The position numbers were made by a program, and so were the translations under genes. The notes below the pieces were generated by a model, which did no database searches, was not told the origin of the DNA, and was given only the letters and a program-made list of their open reading frames with translations. A DNA stretch of 64,000 nucleotides from Gallalistipes aquisgranensis. GTDB taxonomy: Bacteria > Bacteroidota > Bacteroidia > Bacteroidales > Rikenellaceae. Below are positions 55,220 to 63,277 of the stretch, piece after piece. Position 1 is the stretch's first letter; each line of letters starts with the position of its first letter. The stretch is taken from positions 1,612,001 through 1,676,000 of the forward strand of contig NZ_JADCJY010000001.1 of assembly GCF_014982715.1 (NCBI RefSeq). The letters are read 5' to 3'.

Positions 55220-56890
55220 ATGAACACATCACGCCACAATATCAGACGCACGGCGGCCCTGCTGGCCGCGGCGGCCTTCTGCCTTCTCGCCGCATGCGGC
55301 AAGGACGGCACGGACGGAGACGACGGAAACAACGGAAACGGAGGGGGCAACGGAGGCGGAGGCGTCACGCCGCCCCCCGTCGAAGAGCAAGTCATCTATG
55401 CCGCTCCCGGCGGTTTCAGCAACAACGAGGGGACGTTCGAAAGCCCGTACGACCTGAAAACGGCCATTTCGAAACTCCGGCCCGGCTGGACGCTCTACCT
55501 GCGCGGGGGAGAGTACAATATCAGGGCCCGGATCGACATGAACAAGAACATACAGGGCACGCCCACGGCTTCGTCCCCGATCCGGATATGGGCCTACGCC
55601 GACGAAAAACCCGTAATCAACTGCCGGCATGCGGTCGGAACGGCCGACAACCCCTACACGGAGGGAATCCGCAACAAGGACGTGGACTACGTGCACTGGA
55701 AGGGACTGGAACTGAAAAACGCCTGGAACCACGGGTTCCGCATCGAATACGCCTCGCACAACACCTACGAGAACTGCGTGTCGCACCACAATTCGGGAGC
55801 CGGTTTTTTCATCGGGTTCAGCAACGAGAAGATGGACCGGGACGACATCAATCCGGACGGTGAATCGTGTGCCTACAACGTCTATATCAACTGCGACGCC
55901 TACATGAATTTCGACTACCACACCTACAAGGGCGGCGGAGCCGAACACACTCCCGGCACGAATGCCGACGGTTTCGCGGCCAAGTGCAAGCCGGGCAAGG
56001 GCAACAAGTACTACAACTGCCGGGCATGGAGCAATTCGGACGACGGCTGGGACCTGTACGAAGCGACGGGCGGCGTGGAAATGATCAACTGCTGGTGCTG
56101 GAGGACCTCGATCTGGACGGACTACGAGGAGATGTACAAAGAGCGCATCCGATGGGAAAAGGAGGATGGAATATATAAGGGAAACTTTGCGGACGAACTG
56201 ACGGAAGATATTTTTAAAGGCAATGGGAACGGCTTCAAGATGGGCGGGGCCTGCTATTTCAGCAACGGGGCCAACTGGGAGAACGACAACCACCTTTCGC
56301 GGGGCATCCATGTGCTGCGCCACTGCATTTCGTTCAACAACCTGCGCTGGGGATTCGACCAGAACAACCACGTGGACGGCGCCTACGTGGAGAACTGCAT
56401 CGCGTTCAACAACGGGAACACAAAGAATCTCAGCAACTTCGGATTCCGTCAGATCAACATGCACGGCACGAAGTTCGTGTTCCGCAACTGCATTTCGTTC
56501 GGGGCCAAAAACCGGGACTCCTTCACCAACGCCACCTGCGAATTCGACCACAATTCGTGGAACGAAATCAAGGACAGAAGCAAGTCGTGGACGCCTTTCG
56601 ACGCCACGGCCTCGTACAACACCTATAAAGCTCAGTTCATCTCCCTTTCCGAAGAGGATGCCGGAGCCCCGCGCAAGGCCGACGGTTCGCTGCCCGACCG
56701 TTTCGGACGCCTGGCGGCAGGCAGCATATTCATCGACATGGGAGCCCCGACGGCCGACATAGACACCTACGCGGAGACCTCTGCCCTGGGCGGATACGAC
56801 CGGCCGGAGCGATACAATACGATCAGACTGTCGCCCATCCCCTACTCCGGCCCGGCTCCCGATCTGGGAATGTACGAATACGGCAACTGA
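55220..56890 (+). CDS. PL9-family pectate/rhamnogalacturonan lyase, lipoprotein
   Basis: The protein has 556 residues. The lipobox is LAAC with C26, then a Gly/Asn-rich linker (about 27-50). The parallel beta-helix carries the PL9 hallmarks. The calcium ligands are D250 (NADGFAAK), D274, D275 and D278 (SDDGWDL), with the same 24-1-3 spacing that I recall for Dickeya Pel9A. The probable catalytic base is K340 in NGFKMGG. About 26 extra residues lie between the calcium site and this lysine compared with Pel9A. It cuts polygalacturonate or rhamnogalacturonan backbones by beta-elimination. The frame is open upstream to 55133, but the signal peptide starts at 55220. Confidence 0.88.
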   Translation: MNTSRHNIRRTAALLAAAAFCLLAACGKDGTDGDDGNNGNGGGNGGGGVTPPPVEEQVIYAAPGGFSNNEGTFESPYDLKTAISKLRPGWTLYLRGGEYNIRARIDMNKNIQGTPTASSPIRIWAYADEKPVINCRHAVGTADNPYTEGIRNKDVDYVHWKGLELKNAWNHGFRIEYASHNTYENCVSHHNSGAGFFIGFSNEKMDRDDINPDGESCAYNVYINCDAYMNFDYHTYKGGGAEHTPGTNADGFAAKCKPGKGNKYYNCRAWSNSDDGWDLYEATGGVEMINCWCWRTSIWTDYEEMYKERIRWEKEDGIYKGNFADELTEDIFKGNGNGFKMGGACYFSNGANWENDNHLSRGIHVLRHCISFNNLRWGFDQNNHVDGAYVENCIAFNNGNTKNLSNFGFRQINMHGTKFVFRNCISFGAKNRDSFTNATCEFDHNSWNEIKDRSKSWTPFDATASYNTYKAQFISLSEEDAGAPRKADGSLPDRFGRLAAGSIFIDMGAPTADIDTYAETSALGGYDRPERYNTIRLSPIPYSGPAPDLGMYEYGN

Positions 56891-56962
56891 CCGGACAATC
56901 GGTTTCGGCAGAGCGAAACACGTGATTTCCGGGAAAAATCACTATTTTGTACCTTCGAAAAT

Positions 56963-56983
56963 CCGGCGGCGGTACGCCGCCGG
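56963..56983 (+). other. Stable hairpin in the leader of the first CE12 gene
   Basis: A 9-bp GC-only stem (56963-56971 with 56975-56983) has a GTA loop and ends 28 nt before the CE12 ATG. A possible -7 box TACCTTCG (56950-56957, one mismatch) lies just before it. No U-tract follows, so it is not a classic terminator; it could cap the 5' end of the transcript. Confidence 0.4.
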
Positions 56984-57011
56984 GAAGAAAGACACTGAAA
57001 ACGACTGCAAT

Positions 57012-57764
57012 ATGATGAAGAAAATCGTACTGGCCGCTGCCGTCCTGCTCGGTTGTTGCGGCATGGCCAAAGCCCCCGAAAAAGAGATCACCGTCTATCT
57101 GATCGGCGACTCCACCTGCGCCACCAAGAGCGAGAGCGCCCGGCCCGAAACCGGATGGGGCGAAAAACTCGGCCAGCATTTCAGGAAGGGCGTGAAGGTG
57201 GACAACCGCGCCCTGAACGGCCGGAGCACCAAAAGTTTCCGTGACCAGGGACATTGGGACAAAATCCTCGGGACTCTCCGTCCGGGCGATTTCGTCTTCA
57301 TTCAGTTCGGGCACAACGACCAGAAAGAGAGCGATCCCAAACGGTATTCCGACCCCGAAACGTTCGGCAGCAACCTGAAACGTTACATCGAAGAAACCCG
57401 GGCCAAAGGAGCCGTTCCGGTGCTGCTCACTTCGATCGCCCGCCGGAAATTCGACGCGAAAGGCAAACCCGCCCAAACGCTCAGACGCTATACCTCCGTC
57501 ACCCGCCAGGTAGCCGAACAGACCGCCACCCCGCTGATCGACATGGACGCGAAGACCCGCGCCCTGCTGGAGGAGATGGGGCCCGAGGCCTCGAAAAGCA
57601 TCTACCTCTGGGCCAAAAAGAGCGACTACCCCAACCTGAAAGCGGACAAGAAAGACGACACACACCTCAATCCCGACGGAGCCGAACGGTATGCGTCGAT
57701 GGTCGTGGACGGCATCCGCGAACAACAGATCGAACCGCTGATCGAAAACCTGAAGAAAAAATAA
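57012..57764 (+). CDS. Rhamnogalacturonan acetylesterase, CE12 family (copy 1)
   Basis: The protein has 250 residues and is a secreted SGNH hydrolase. Block I is IGDST with S34, block II has NGRSTKS, block III is FGHND with N102, and block V is DDTHLN with D215 and H218. These match CE12 (RgaE/YesT-like) enzymes, which remove acetyl groups from rhamnogalacturonan I. The signal region MMKKIVLAAAVLLGCC could act as a lipobox (LLGC), or be cut after AKA. It is the first of a tandem pair; the second copy starts 11 nt after this stop. Confidence 0.88.
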   Translation: MMKKIVLAAAVLLGCCGMAKAPEKEITVYLIGDSTCATKSESARPETGWGEKLGQHFRKGVKVDNRALNGRSTKSFRDQGHWDKILGTLRPGDFVFIQFGHNDQKESDPKRYSDPETFGSNLKRYIEETRAKGAVPVLLTSIARRKFDAKGKPAQTLRRYTSVTRQVAEQTATPLIDMDAKTRALLEEMGPEASKSIYLWAKKSDYPNLKADKKDDTHLNPDGAERYASMVVDGIREQQIEPLIENLKKK

Positions 57765-57775
57765 TCCACTGCCCC

Positions 57776-58531
57776 ATGTTCAAGAAAATCGTACTGGCCG
57801 CCGCCGTCCTGCTCGGTTGCTGCGGCATGGCCAAAGCCCCCGAAAAAGAGATCACCGTCTATCTGATCGGCGATTCCACCTGTGCCGTCAAAAAAGAGAG
57901 CGTCCGGCCCGAAACCGGGTGGGGCGAGAAACTCGGCCAGCACTTCAAGAAGGGCGTCGTCGTAGACAACCGCACCCTGAACGGCCGGAGTTCAAAAAGT
58001 TTCCGCAACGAAGGACGCTGGAAAGAGGTCCTCGAAGTACTTCGTCCGGGCGATTTCGTCTTCATCCAGTTCGGGCACAACGACCAGTCCAGACACAAAC
58101 CCGAACGGTTCTCCGATCCGGAAACTTTCGGAAAAAATCTGGCGCTCTATATCGAAGAGACCCGGGCCAAAGGAGCCGTTCCTGTGCTGCTCACCTCGAT
58201 CGCCCGCCGGAAATTCGACGCGCAGGGCAAGCCGGTGGATTCGCACAAAAATTACATGCAGGTCACCCGCCGGGTAGCCGAACAGACCGGCACCCCGCTG
58301 ATCGACATGGACGTGAAGACCCGCGCCCTGCTGGAGGAGATGGGACCCGAGGCCTCGAAAAGCATCTATCTCTGGGCCAAAAAGAGCGATTATCCCAATC
58401 TGAAAGAGGATAAACGGGACGATACCCATCTGAATGCGGCCGGAGCCGAAAAATATGCACAGATCGTCGCAGACGGCATCCGCGAACTGAAGCTCGAACC
58501 GCTGGCCGGTAAACTGAGAAAGATAAAATAA
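57776..58531 (+). CDS. Rhamnogalacturonan acetylesterase, CE12 family (copy 2)
   Basis: The protein has 251 residues and is a close copy of the gene before it. The same SGNH residues are present (S34 in IGDST, FGHND, DDTHLN). The signal peptide and the next 20 residues are almost identical to copy 1, while blocks around residues 72-90, 103-125 and 150-166 differ. Both copies look active, so they may prefer different acetylation positions or acceptor lengths; that is inference. It is translated from the same transcript as copy 1. Confidence 0.88.
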   Translation: MFKKIVLAAAVLLGCCGMAKAPEKEITVYLIGDSTCAVKKESVRPETGWGEKLGQHFKKGVVVDNRTLNGRSSKSFRNEGRWKEVLEVLRPGDFVFIQFGHNDQSRHKPERFSDPETFGKNLALYIEETRAKGAVPVLLTSIARRKFDAQGKPVDSHKNYMQVTRRVAEQTGTPLIDMDVKTRALLEEMGPEASKSIYLWAKKSDYPNLKEDKRDDTHLNAAGAEKYAQIVADGIRELKLEPLAGKLRKIK

Positions 58532-58664
58532 CCCGCGCTCCCATGTTCCTCCGACGGAAAATATCGGCTGCGATCCGGATCGACCCGTTGACAATGAAGT
58601 AACAACACGGTAAAAAATACGACATTTCCCTTTCAAACGGTAACACCAAAACCCTAATCACTAC

Positions 58665-60632
58665 ATGAAAAAACTGATCTTCCTGATGTTGGGCGCGTGG
58701 CTGGGCGCCGCCCTCCCGGCAGGGGCCGCGGCAGTAAAACCGAAAGCCGTCCCTTCGTTCTGTTCCAGCAGCATCTATCTCTCCGCTCCACGCGGCAGCG
58801 AATGCAGACTCGCGTTCCGCGAAGAGGGCGAAAGCGAATGGAAAAAGGCCTACACTCCGATTTACGACACGATCGCCCGGGAATTCCGGGGCAGCATCGT
58901 GCGGCTGAAGGAGAACACCCCCTACGAAGTAAAAGCCGAACTCTTCACGGACGGCAGGAAAACGGGCGAAGGAATCACGGCCTTCCGTACCTGGAATTCG
59001 AATCCCCCGATCGGGAAAACCTACAAGATCAGCGAATTCATGCCCGACGCCGACGGGGCCGTCGTGGTCTCCGGAATCATGGGCCGGCAGAAGGCATGGA
59101 TAAAAATCACAGGCGACAAGGCGATCGAAGCCGGCCGGGAAGGGACCTATGCGCTCAAGGTAGAAAACTGCCGCTACGTGATCTTCGAAGGGCTGACCGT
59201 ACGCGGCGGAGGCATGCACGGCATCCACGTCAAGGAGACGGCCGAGGATGTGCGTTTCGTCAACTGCGACGTTTCGGACTGGGGCCGCATTCCGGTCGAC
59301 CAGACCAAAGACGGCTTCTACCTCGACTCCGAAGGCCGCAAGATCAACAACGACGCCGGATTCCGCATCGAACGCACCCTGAACACGGTCGTGGAGCGCT
59401 GCTGGGTCCACGACCCTGCCGGACTGACCAATCCGTGGAAAGGCATCCTCAAACTTGGGGCTTTCGCCGGACAGAAATTTCCGCGGGCCCATCCGCAGGG
59501 GCCCAACGCCGTGCATGTGAACCAGCTCCGGGGCGGATGCGTACTGCGCTACAACGACTTCTGCGGCAGCCAGACCCACCGCTACAACGACCCGGTGGAA
59601 GGGGCCCAGAACCGCGACATCGCGGGCGGATTCAACCGCGACGCCGACATCTACGGCAACGTGATGGCTTTCGGGCAGGACGACATCATCGAACTGGACG
59701 GCGGACAGTGCAATGTCCGGGTATTCGACAACCGCATGGAACAGACCTATTGCGGCGTCAGCACGGCACCCAACGTAAAAGGTCCCAGCTACATCTTCCA
59801 GAACGTGCTCTGGAATCCCGGCAACGAATACGGCGACACGGGCAATGCCGTGAAGAACGGCGGAGGCTTCACGTACAGTTTCGGCATTCAGTTCCTCTTT
59901 TCCAACACGATGCTCTTTCCCCGGGGCGGCATGTCGAGCGTGGGATACGGCAACGAACCCTCGCCGGTCCGGGGACGGTTCCATGCCGTGACCCGCAATA
60001 ACATTTTCTGCCAGCTCACGCCCGATAGCCCGGACGCCGTCCGCTATTCCATCAGCGACAAGGTGCTCACCCCCACCAACGACTTCGATTACGACATGAT
60101 CGCCTCGATGAAAAACCCGGGAGGACGCGGCAACATACTCGCCCGCGAGGGTTCGGAGCCCCACGGCGTGTTCGCCGCCCCCTCCTTCACCGATCTGGAG
60201 AAAGGTATCCTAACACTTGCCGCAGACGATCCGGGAATCGACAAGGGAACCGCCATTACCAATTTCGTGGAACAGTATACCGGCAAGGCCCCCGACCTGG
60301 GCGCCTTCGAACGGGGCGCTTCGTCGCTGATGCCCCGCCGTCCGATCGACGCGGAGGCCGACCGCTATATCGTCTACATGAAAGAGGGACAGCCCGAACA
60401 GGTGAATATCCGTTTCGGAAAGATCACCCCGACCACCTACGAAGTCTGCATGAGCGACGACATGGGCCCCTGGCTGATGGTAGACCATACTTCGGGCGAA
60501 CTCCGCGAGGGTCAGACGCTCACCCTGACACTGAGGCTCTCCGGCCGGGTGGACTACGACCGTAAAGGCATGATCTTCGTACGGATGGCCGACGGTTTTT
60601 CAGTTCCCATCAGCATAATGCCCGCCCGATAA
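58665..60632 (+). CDS. Secreted right-handed beta-helix protein, possible polysaccharide-degrading enzyme
   Basis: The protein has 655 residues. A signal peptide (MKKLIFLMLGAWLGAALPAGA) is followed by an Ig/FN3-like domain (about 30-110: YLSAPRGSECRLAFREEG). A parallel beta-helix follows (about 120-560), with the run from ALKVENCRYVIFEGLTVRGGG onward. The C-terminal Ig-like domain (570-655) resembles BACON-type domains. Candidate active residues are clustered at D326 and D328 (FNRDADIYGN) and D339, D340, E343 and D345 (GQDDIIELDGG). I cannot place it in a CAZy family. It lies between CE12 and DUF6250 genes, so a role on rhamnogalacturonan is likely but unproven. Confidence 0.7.
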   Translation: MKKLIFLMLGAWLGAALPAGAAAVKPKAVPSFCSSSIYLSAPRGSECRLAFREEGESEWKKAYTPIYDTIAREFRGSIVRLKENTPYEVKAELFTDGRKTGEGITAFRTWNSNPPIGKTYKISEFMPDADGAVVVSGIMGRQKAWIKITGDKAIEAGREGTYALKVENCRYVIFEGLTVRGGGMHGIHVKETAEDVRFVNCDVSDWGRIPVDQTKDGFYLDSEGRKINNDAGFRIERTLNTVVERCWVHDPAGLTNPWKGILKLGAFAGQKFPRAHPQGPNAVHVNQLRGGCVLRYNDFCGSQTHRYNDPVEGAQNRDIAGGFNRDADIYGNVMAFGQDDIIELDGGQCNVRVFDNRMEQTYCGVSTAPNVKGPSYIFQNVLWNPGNEYGDTGNAVKNGGGFTYSFGIQFLFSNTMLFPRGGMSSVGYGNEPSPVRGRFHAVTRNNIFCQLTPDSPDAVRYSISDKVLTPTNDFDYDMIASMKNPGGRGNILAREGSEPHGVFAAPSFTDLEKGILTLAADDPGIDKGTAITNFVEQYTGKAPDLGAFERGASSLMPRRPIDAEADRYIVYMKEGQPEQVNIRFGKITPTTYEVCMSDDMGPWLMVDHTSGELREGQTLTLTLRLSGRVDYDRKGMIFVRMADGFSVPISIMPAR

Positions 60633-60646
60633 GAAAGAGAATAACC

Positions 60647-61414
60647 GTGAACCGAAACCGTACGGAACACATACAGGCCCGGACCGGTATCCGACACGTT
60701 CTGCTCGCCGCCGCGCTCCTGAGCCGGATCGGCATATCCGAAGCAGCCGAACCGACACCCCGGCAGACGCTGCGGGAAGACTTTTCGCAGGGTCTCGCCC
60801 GTTGGGTGGCGGAGGACGACCCTTCGGCCCGGGCCCGGTTCTCGTTCCGGGGCGACACGGCGGAGATACGGACACCGAAAGGGCTCACGCTCTGGTTCGA
60901 CCGCAAATTGTCGGGCGACTACACCGTCAGCTACGACGTGCTGTTTCTGGTCGACACGGCCAGGGACGAGCGGCTCAGCGACCTGAACTGTTTCTGGAAC
61001 GCCTCCGATCCCCGGCATCCCGATTCGCTCTTCTTCGATTCGGCCTGGCGGCAGGGCATTTTCGCCCGCTACAATACGCTGAACCTCTATTACGTGGGAC
61101 ACGGCGGGAATGACAACACGACCACCCGGTTCCGCAAATACCACGGCCTCCGCTGCGACCGCACGGAGCCGAAGAAGAATGCCGACCGCATCAAACCGTT
61201 GCTCCAGGGCTATACCGAGCCGGAATACCTCCTCCGGGAAGGCCGCTGGGAGCATATCGAAATCCGGGTGCGCGGCAACCGGTCGGAATACCTCTGCAAC
61301 GGACGGCTGCTGTTCCGCCACGACGACAACGCCCCCTACCGGGAGGGTTATTTCGGCCTGCGGCTGCTACGCAACCGGATTCTGCTGACCAACTTCCGGA
61401 TCGACGAATACTGA
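60647..61414 (+). CDS. DUF6250-like secreted protein (jelly-roll fold expected)
   Basis: The protein has 255 residues. It starts with GTG after a purine-rich stretch (AAGAAAGAGA). The signal peptide is basic then hydrophobic (RHVLLAAALLSRIGISEA). The body matches the DUF6250 pattern: an early EDFSQGLARW, then DERLSDLNCFWNASDP, LNLYYVGHGGNDNTTTRFRKY, and a C-terminal REGYFGLRLL. A concanavalin-like jelly roll is expected. Conserved residues in the middle (Asn-Asn-Thr-Thr-Thr-Arg-Phe) could form a binding or active site. It is the last gene of the pectin-type locus, 14 nt after the beta-helix gene. The function is unknown. Confidence 0.72.
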   Translation: MNRNRTEHIQARTGIRHVLLAAALLSRIGISEAAEPTPRQTLREDFSQGLARWVAEDDPSARARFSFRGDTAEIRTPKGLTLWFDRKLSGDYTVSYDVLFLVDTARDERLSDLNCFWNASDPRHPDSLFFDSAWRQGIFARYNTLNLYYVGHGGNDNTTTRFRKYHGLRCDRTEPKKNADRIKPLLQGYTEPEYLLREGRWEHIEIRVRGNRSEYLCNGRLLFRHDDNAPYREGYFGLRLLRNRILLTNFRIDEY

Positions 61415-61477
61415 TCCCCCGCTCCCGGACGAAAGCGGGAGCCGGCCTTGCCGAACCCGTTCCGATGCAACCGGATA

Positions 61478-61521
61478 AAAAACAGAGGGGACCTGTCGCC
61501 TGACAGGTCCCCTCTGTTTTT
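61478..61521. terminator. Strong bidirectional terminator (20-bp stem)
   Basis: A perfect 20-bp stem (61478-61497 with 61502-61521) has a 4-nt loop, with A5 and T5 outer ends. It lies between the convergent DUF6250 (+) and FKBP (-) genes and marks the end of the pectin locus. Confidence 0.92.
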
Positions 61522-61533
61522 ACGGGCAGCCGA

Positions 61534-62073
61534 TCAATGGCATCCGCAACCGCATCCGCCGTCACCCTCGCAGCTTCCGGCATCGTCGCAGCCGCAACTG
61601 CATCCGCCGTGCGGCATCCTGTCGGCCTCGGTAGCCTCGCGCACGGCCACGACCGTCCCCTTGAAATCGAGCGCCTTGCCAGCCATCGGATGGTTGAAGT
61701 CCATCGTCACCGAATTCTCGGCCACGGCCTTCACGGTACCTACCATACGGTTCCCCTGGTTGTCGCTCATCGGCAGCTGATTGCCCACGGTCAGCAGACC
61801 GTCTTCGATCTTTCCGTCGATCATGAAAATATCTTTGGGCAGCTCGACCACGGCCTCGGGTATCTGCTCGCCGTAGGCATCGCCGGCCGCCAGACCGAAC
61901 TCGAACTTATCGCCCGGCTGCAGCCCCTTGAGCTCCGCCTCGAACTTGGGAAGCAGATAGCCCGCGCCGTAAACAAACTCCAGCGGATGTTCGGCCGGTA
62001 CGGTCTCGATCACTTCGCCGTTCACCGTCAGCGTATAGCTGAGCGATACAAATGTGTTTTCTCCAATTTTCAT
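61534..62073 (-). CDS. FKBP-type (SlyD-like) peptidyl-prolyl isomerase with Cys-rich tail
   Basis: The protein has 179 residues. The FKBP core has FVSLSYTLTVNGEV, then YGAGYLLPKFEAELKGLQPGDK, and DFNHPMAGKALDFKGTV after an insert-in-flap domain, as in SlyD. The last 25 residues hold seven Cys and two His (pattern HGGCSCGC ... GCGCGCH), suited to Ni or Zn binding. It acts as a folding isomerase and may store metal. It has no signal peptide. The start at 62073 follows the -7 box at 62110-62117; the longer frame to 62175 would start upstream of it. Confidence 0.9.
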   Translation of the reverse strand: MKIGENTFVSLSYTLTVNGEVIETVPAEHPLEFVYGAGYLLPKFEAELKGLQPGDKFEFGLAAGDAYGEQIPEAVVELPKDIFMIDGKIEDGLLTVGNQLPMSDNQGNRMVGTVKAVAENSVTMDFNHPMAGKALDFKGTVVAVREATEADRMPHGGCSCGCDDAGSCEGDGGCGCGCH

Positions 62074-62109
62074 CTTATGCGTTATTAATGTGTATATGCG
62101 TTGAAATGA

Positions 62110-62117
62110 CAAAGTTA
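62110..62117 (-). promoter_or_regulatory. -7 box for the FKBP gene (TAACTTTG)
   Basis: TAACTTTG on the minus strand (62117 to 62110) lies 37 nt before the ATG at 62073. No TTG at the usual spacing is seen. Confidence 0.5.
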
Positions 62118-62196
62118 AAAATTCCGCCCGGGATTCCGCCATAAATCGGAAATAAAAGTTCCCACGAGGATACACGGGCCGAAGAGCGCAAGAATC

Positions 62197-63210
62197 TTAC
62201 CGAACGGGCTCCTCCGCTGGACCTATCCGGCGCAGCGTCCTCCGGTCGCCCGCAATCAGCCTGTCGATCAGCCGGGCCGCCCGGTCACGGTCGGCCCCTT
62301 CGCGGAACACCAGACAGGAGTGGCATCCTTCCGGCCCCTCCTCCCAGCGGTTGCTCCCGTCCGGCATCACCACGCAACGGCCGGCGGAACGGTATCCGAA
62401 AAAGTCGTCCGCCCGGTCGGTCAGAAGCAGCACCGCGGTCTGGTCCCAGCTGGCCCGCCCGGCGAAACGGTTGTAGAGTTCGTAAGCCCGGCGGACGGGA
62501 TGCCTGTCCGGAAACCTTCTCTTCAGGTACGGACCGCCGGACCGCACCTCCCGACCGATCTCCCAACCCGAAAAGACCGCACGTCCCGGCCAGTTGTCAA
62601 GACAGTAGAGGGTCGCTTCGGGATCGGGACGATAGAAATTGGCCTCCTTCCCTTCCGGAAACCGTCCGCCCATGCAGAGCCACCGGGACACTTTGCGCCC
62701 GGCCAGCTGCACGCCCGTGAGCGGCGAGTGTCCGTCCGGAGCGGAGCGGAGCAGATCGCGCAGCGAACTCAGATGGCCGATCGTAAGCACCGTCACACTG
62801 CTGTCGGGACTCTCCGCCAGCAATCTGCGGTACAACGAGGCAGCCTCCTCGAAATCCGTCCACGCCCCGGCCGCCCGGGGAAACTCCTCGGCGATCTGAC
62901 GGGTATAACGCGAGTGGTTCCGCATATTCGCCTGATGGACGTTCACCCCGATCGGCATGTCGGGATACCCGTAAAAGGTGCAGATCGCCTGCGTACAGAG
63001 AGCGGCATAGGTATCGTCGCTCGTGACCACGATTCCCCGCAGGTCGACCACGCCCCGGGCATGCAGGTTCAGTAGCATGGCGAGCGCCCCCGCATCGTCC
63101 ACGTCCGAGTCGATGTCCGTGTCGAGAATCACCCGCCGGGCCGCATCGGCCTGCACACAGGCGCAAAGGGCCAGAAGACACAGACCCAGGTATCGAAACA
63201 TTCTCTTCAT
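62197..63210 (-). CDS. Secreted nucleoside hydrolase-like protein
   Basis: The protein has 337 residues with a signal peptide (MKRMFRYLGLCLLALCACVQADA). The calcium-binding family motif is RRVILDTDIDSDVDDAGALAM (about 25-45); it is longer by a few residues than the usual DTDPGxDDAxAL. A second match is TVLTIGHLSSLRDLL in place of the usual TNIAxAL region. Nucleoside hydrolases split N-ribosides; secreted forms in Bacteroidota may salvage nucleosides. The altered motif leaves the substrate open. It stands alone after the gcvP terminator. Confidence 0.8.
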   Translation of the reverse strand: MKRMFRYLGLCLLALCACVQADAARRVILDTDIDSDVDDAGALAMLLNLHARGVVDLRGIVVTSDDTYAALCTQAICTFYGYPDMPIGVNVHQANMRNHSRYTRQIAEEFPRAAGAWTDFEEAASLYRRLLAESPDSSVTVLTIGHLSSLRDLLRSAPDGHSPLTGVQLAGRKVSRWLCMGGRFPEGKEANFYRPDPEATLYCLDNWPGRAVFSGWEIGREVRSGGPYLKRRFPDRHPVRRAYELYNRFAGRASWDQTAVLLLTDRADDFFGYRSAGRCVVMPDGSNRWEEGPEGCHSCLVFREGADRDRAARLIDRLIAGDRRTLRRIGPAEEPVR

Positions 63211-63230
63211 TCCGTCAATTTATAATAATA

Positions 63231-63263
63231 ACGGAGGGAAGGCGGATTCCGTCTTCCCTCCGT
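63231..63263 (-). terminator. gcvP terminator
   Basis: An 11-bp stem (63231-63241 with 63253-63263) lies 14 nt beyond the gcvP stop on the minus strand, followed by a T/A-rich stretch. It separates gcvP from the nucleoside hydrolase gene. Confidence 0.8.
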
Positions 63264-63277
63264 ACGTTTTTCCTCCG

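Larger units (their letters stand above)
57012..58531 (+). repeat. Tandem gene duplication of the CE12 gene
   Basis: Two repeat units of about 760 bp lie head to tail. DNA identity is nearly complete in the first 100 bp of each gene and in blocks around codons 127-150 and 181-209. Divergent blocks alternate with these. Confidence 0.9.

Noticed and set aside
55300-55380. Short repeated GGA/AAC/GGC stretch in the PL9 gene that looks like a simple repeat
   Set aside because: It codes for the Gly/Asn-rich linker after the lipobox, a normal spacer in surface lipoproteins.
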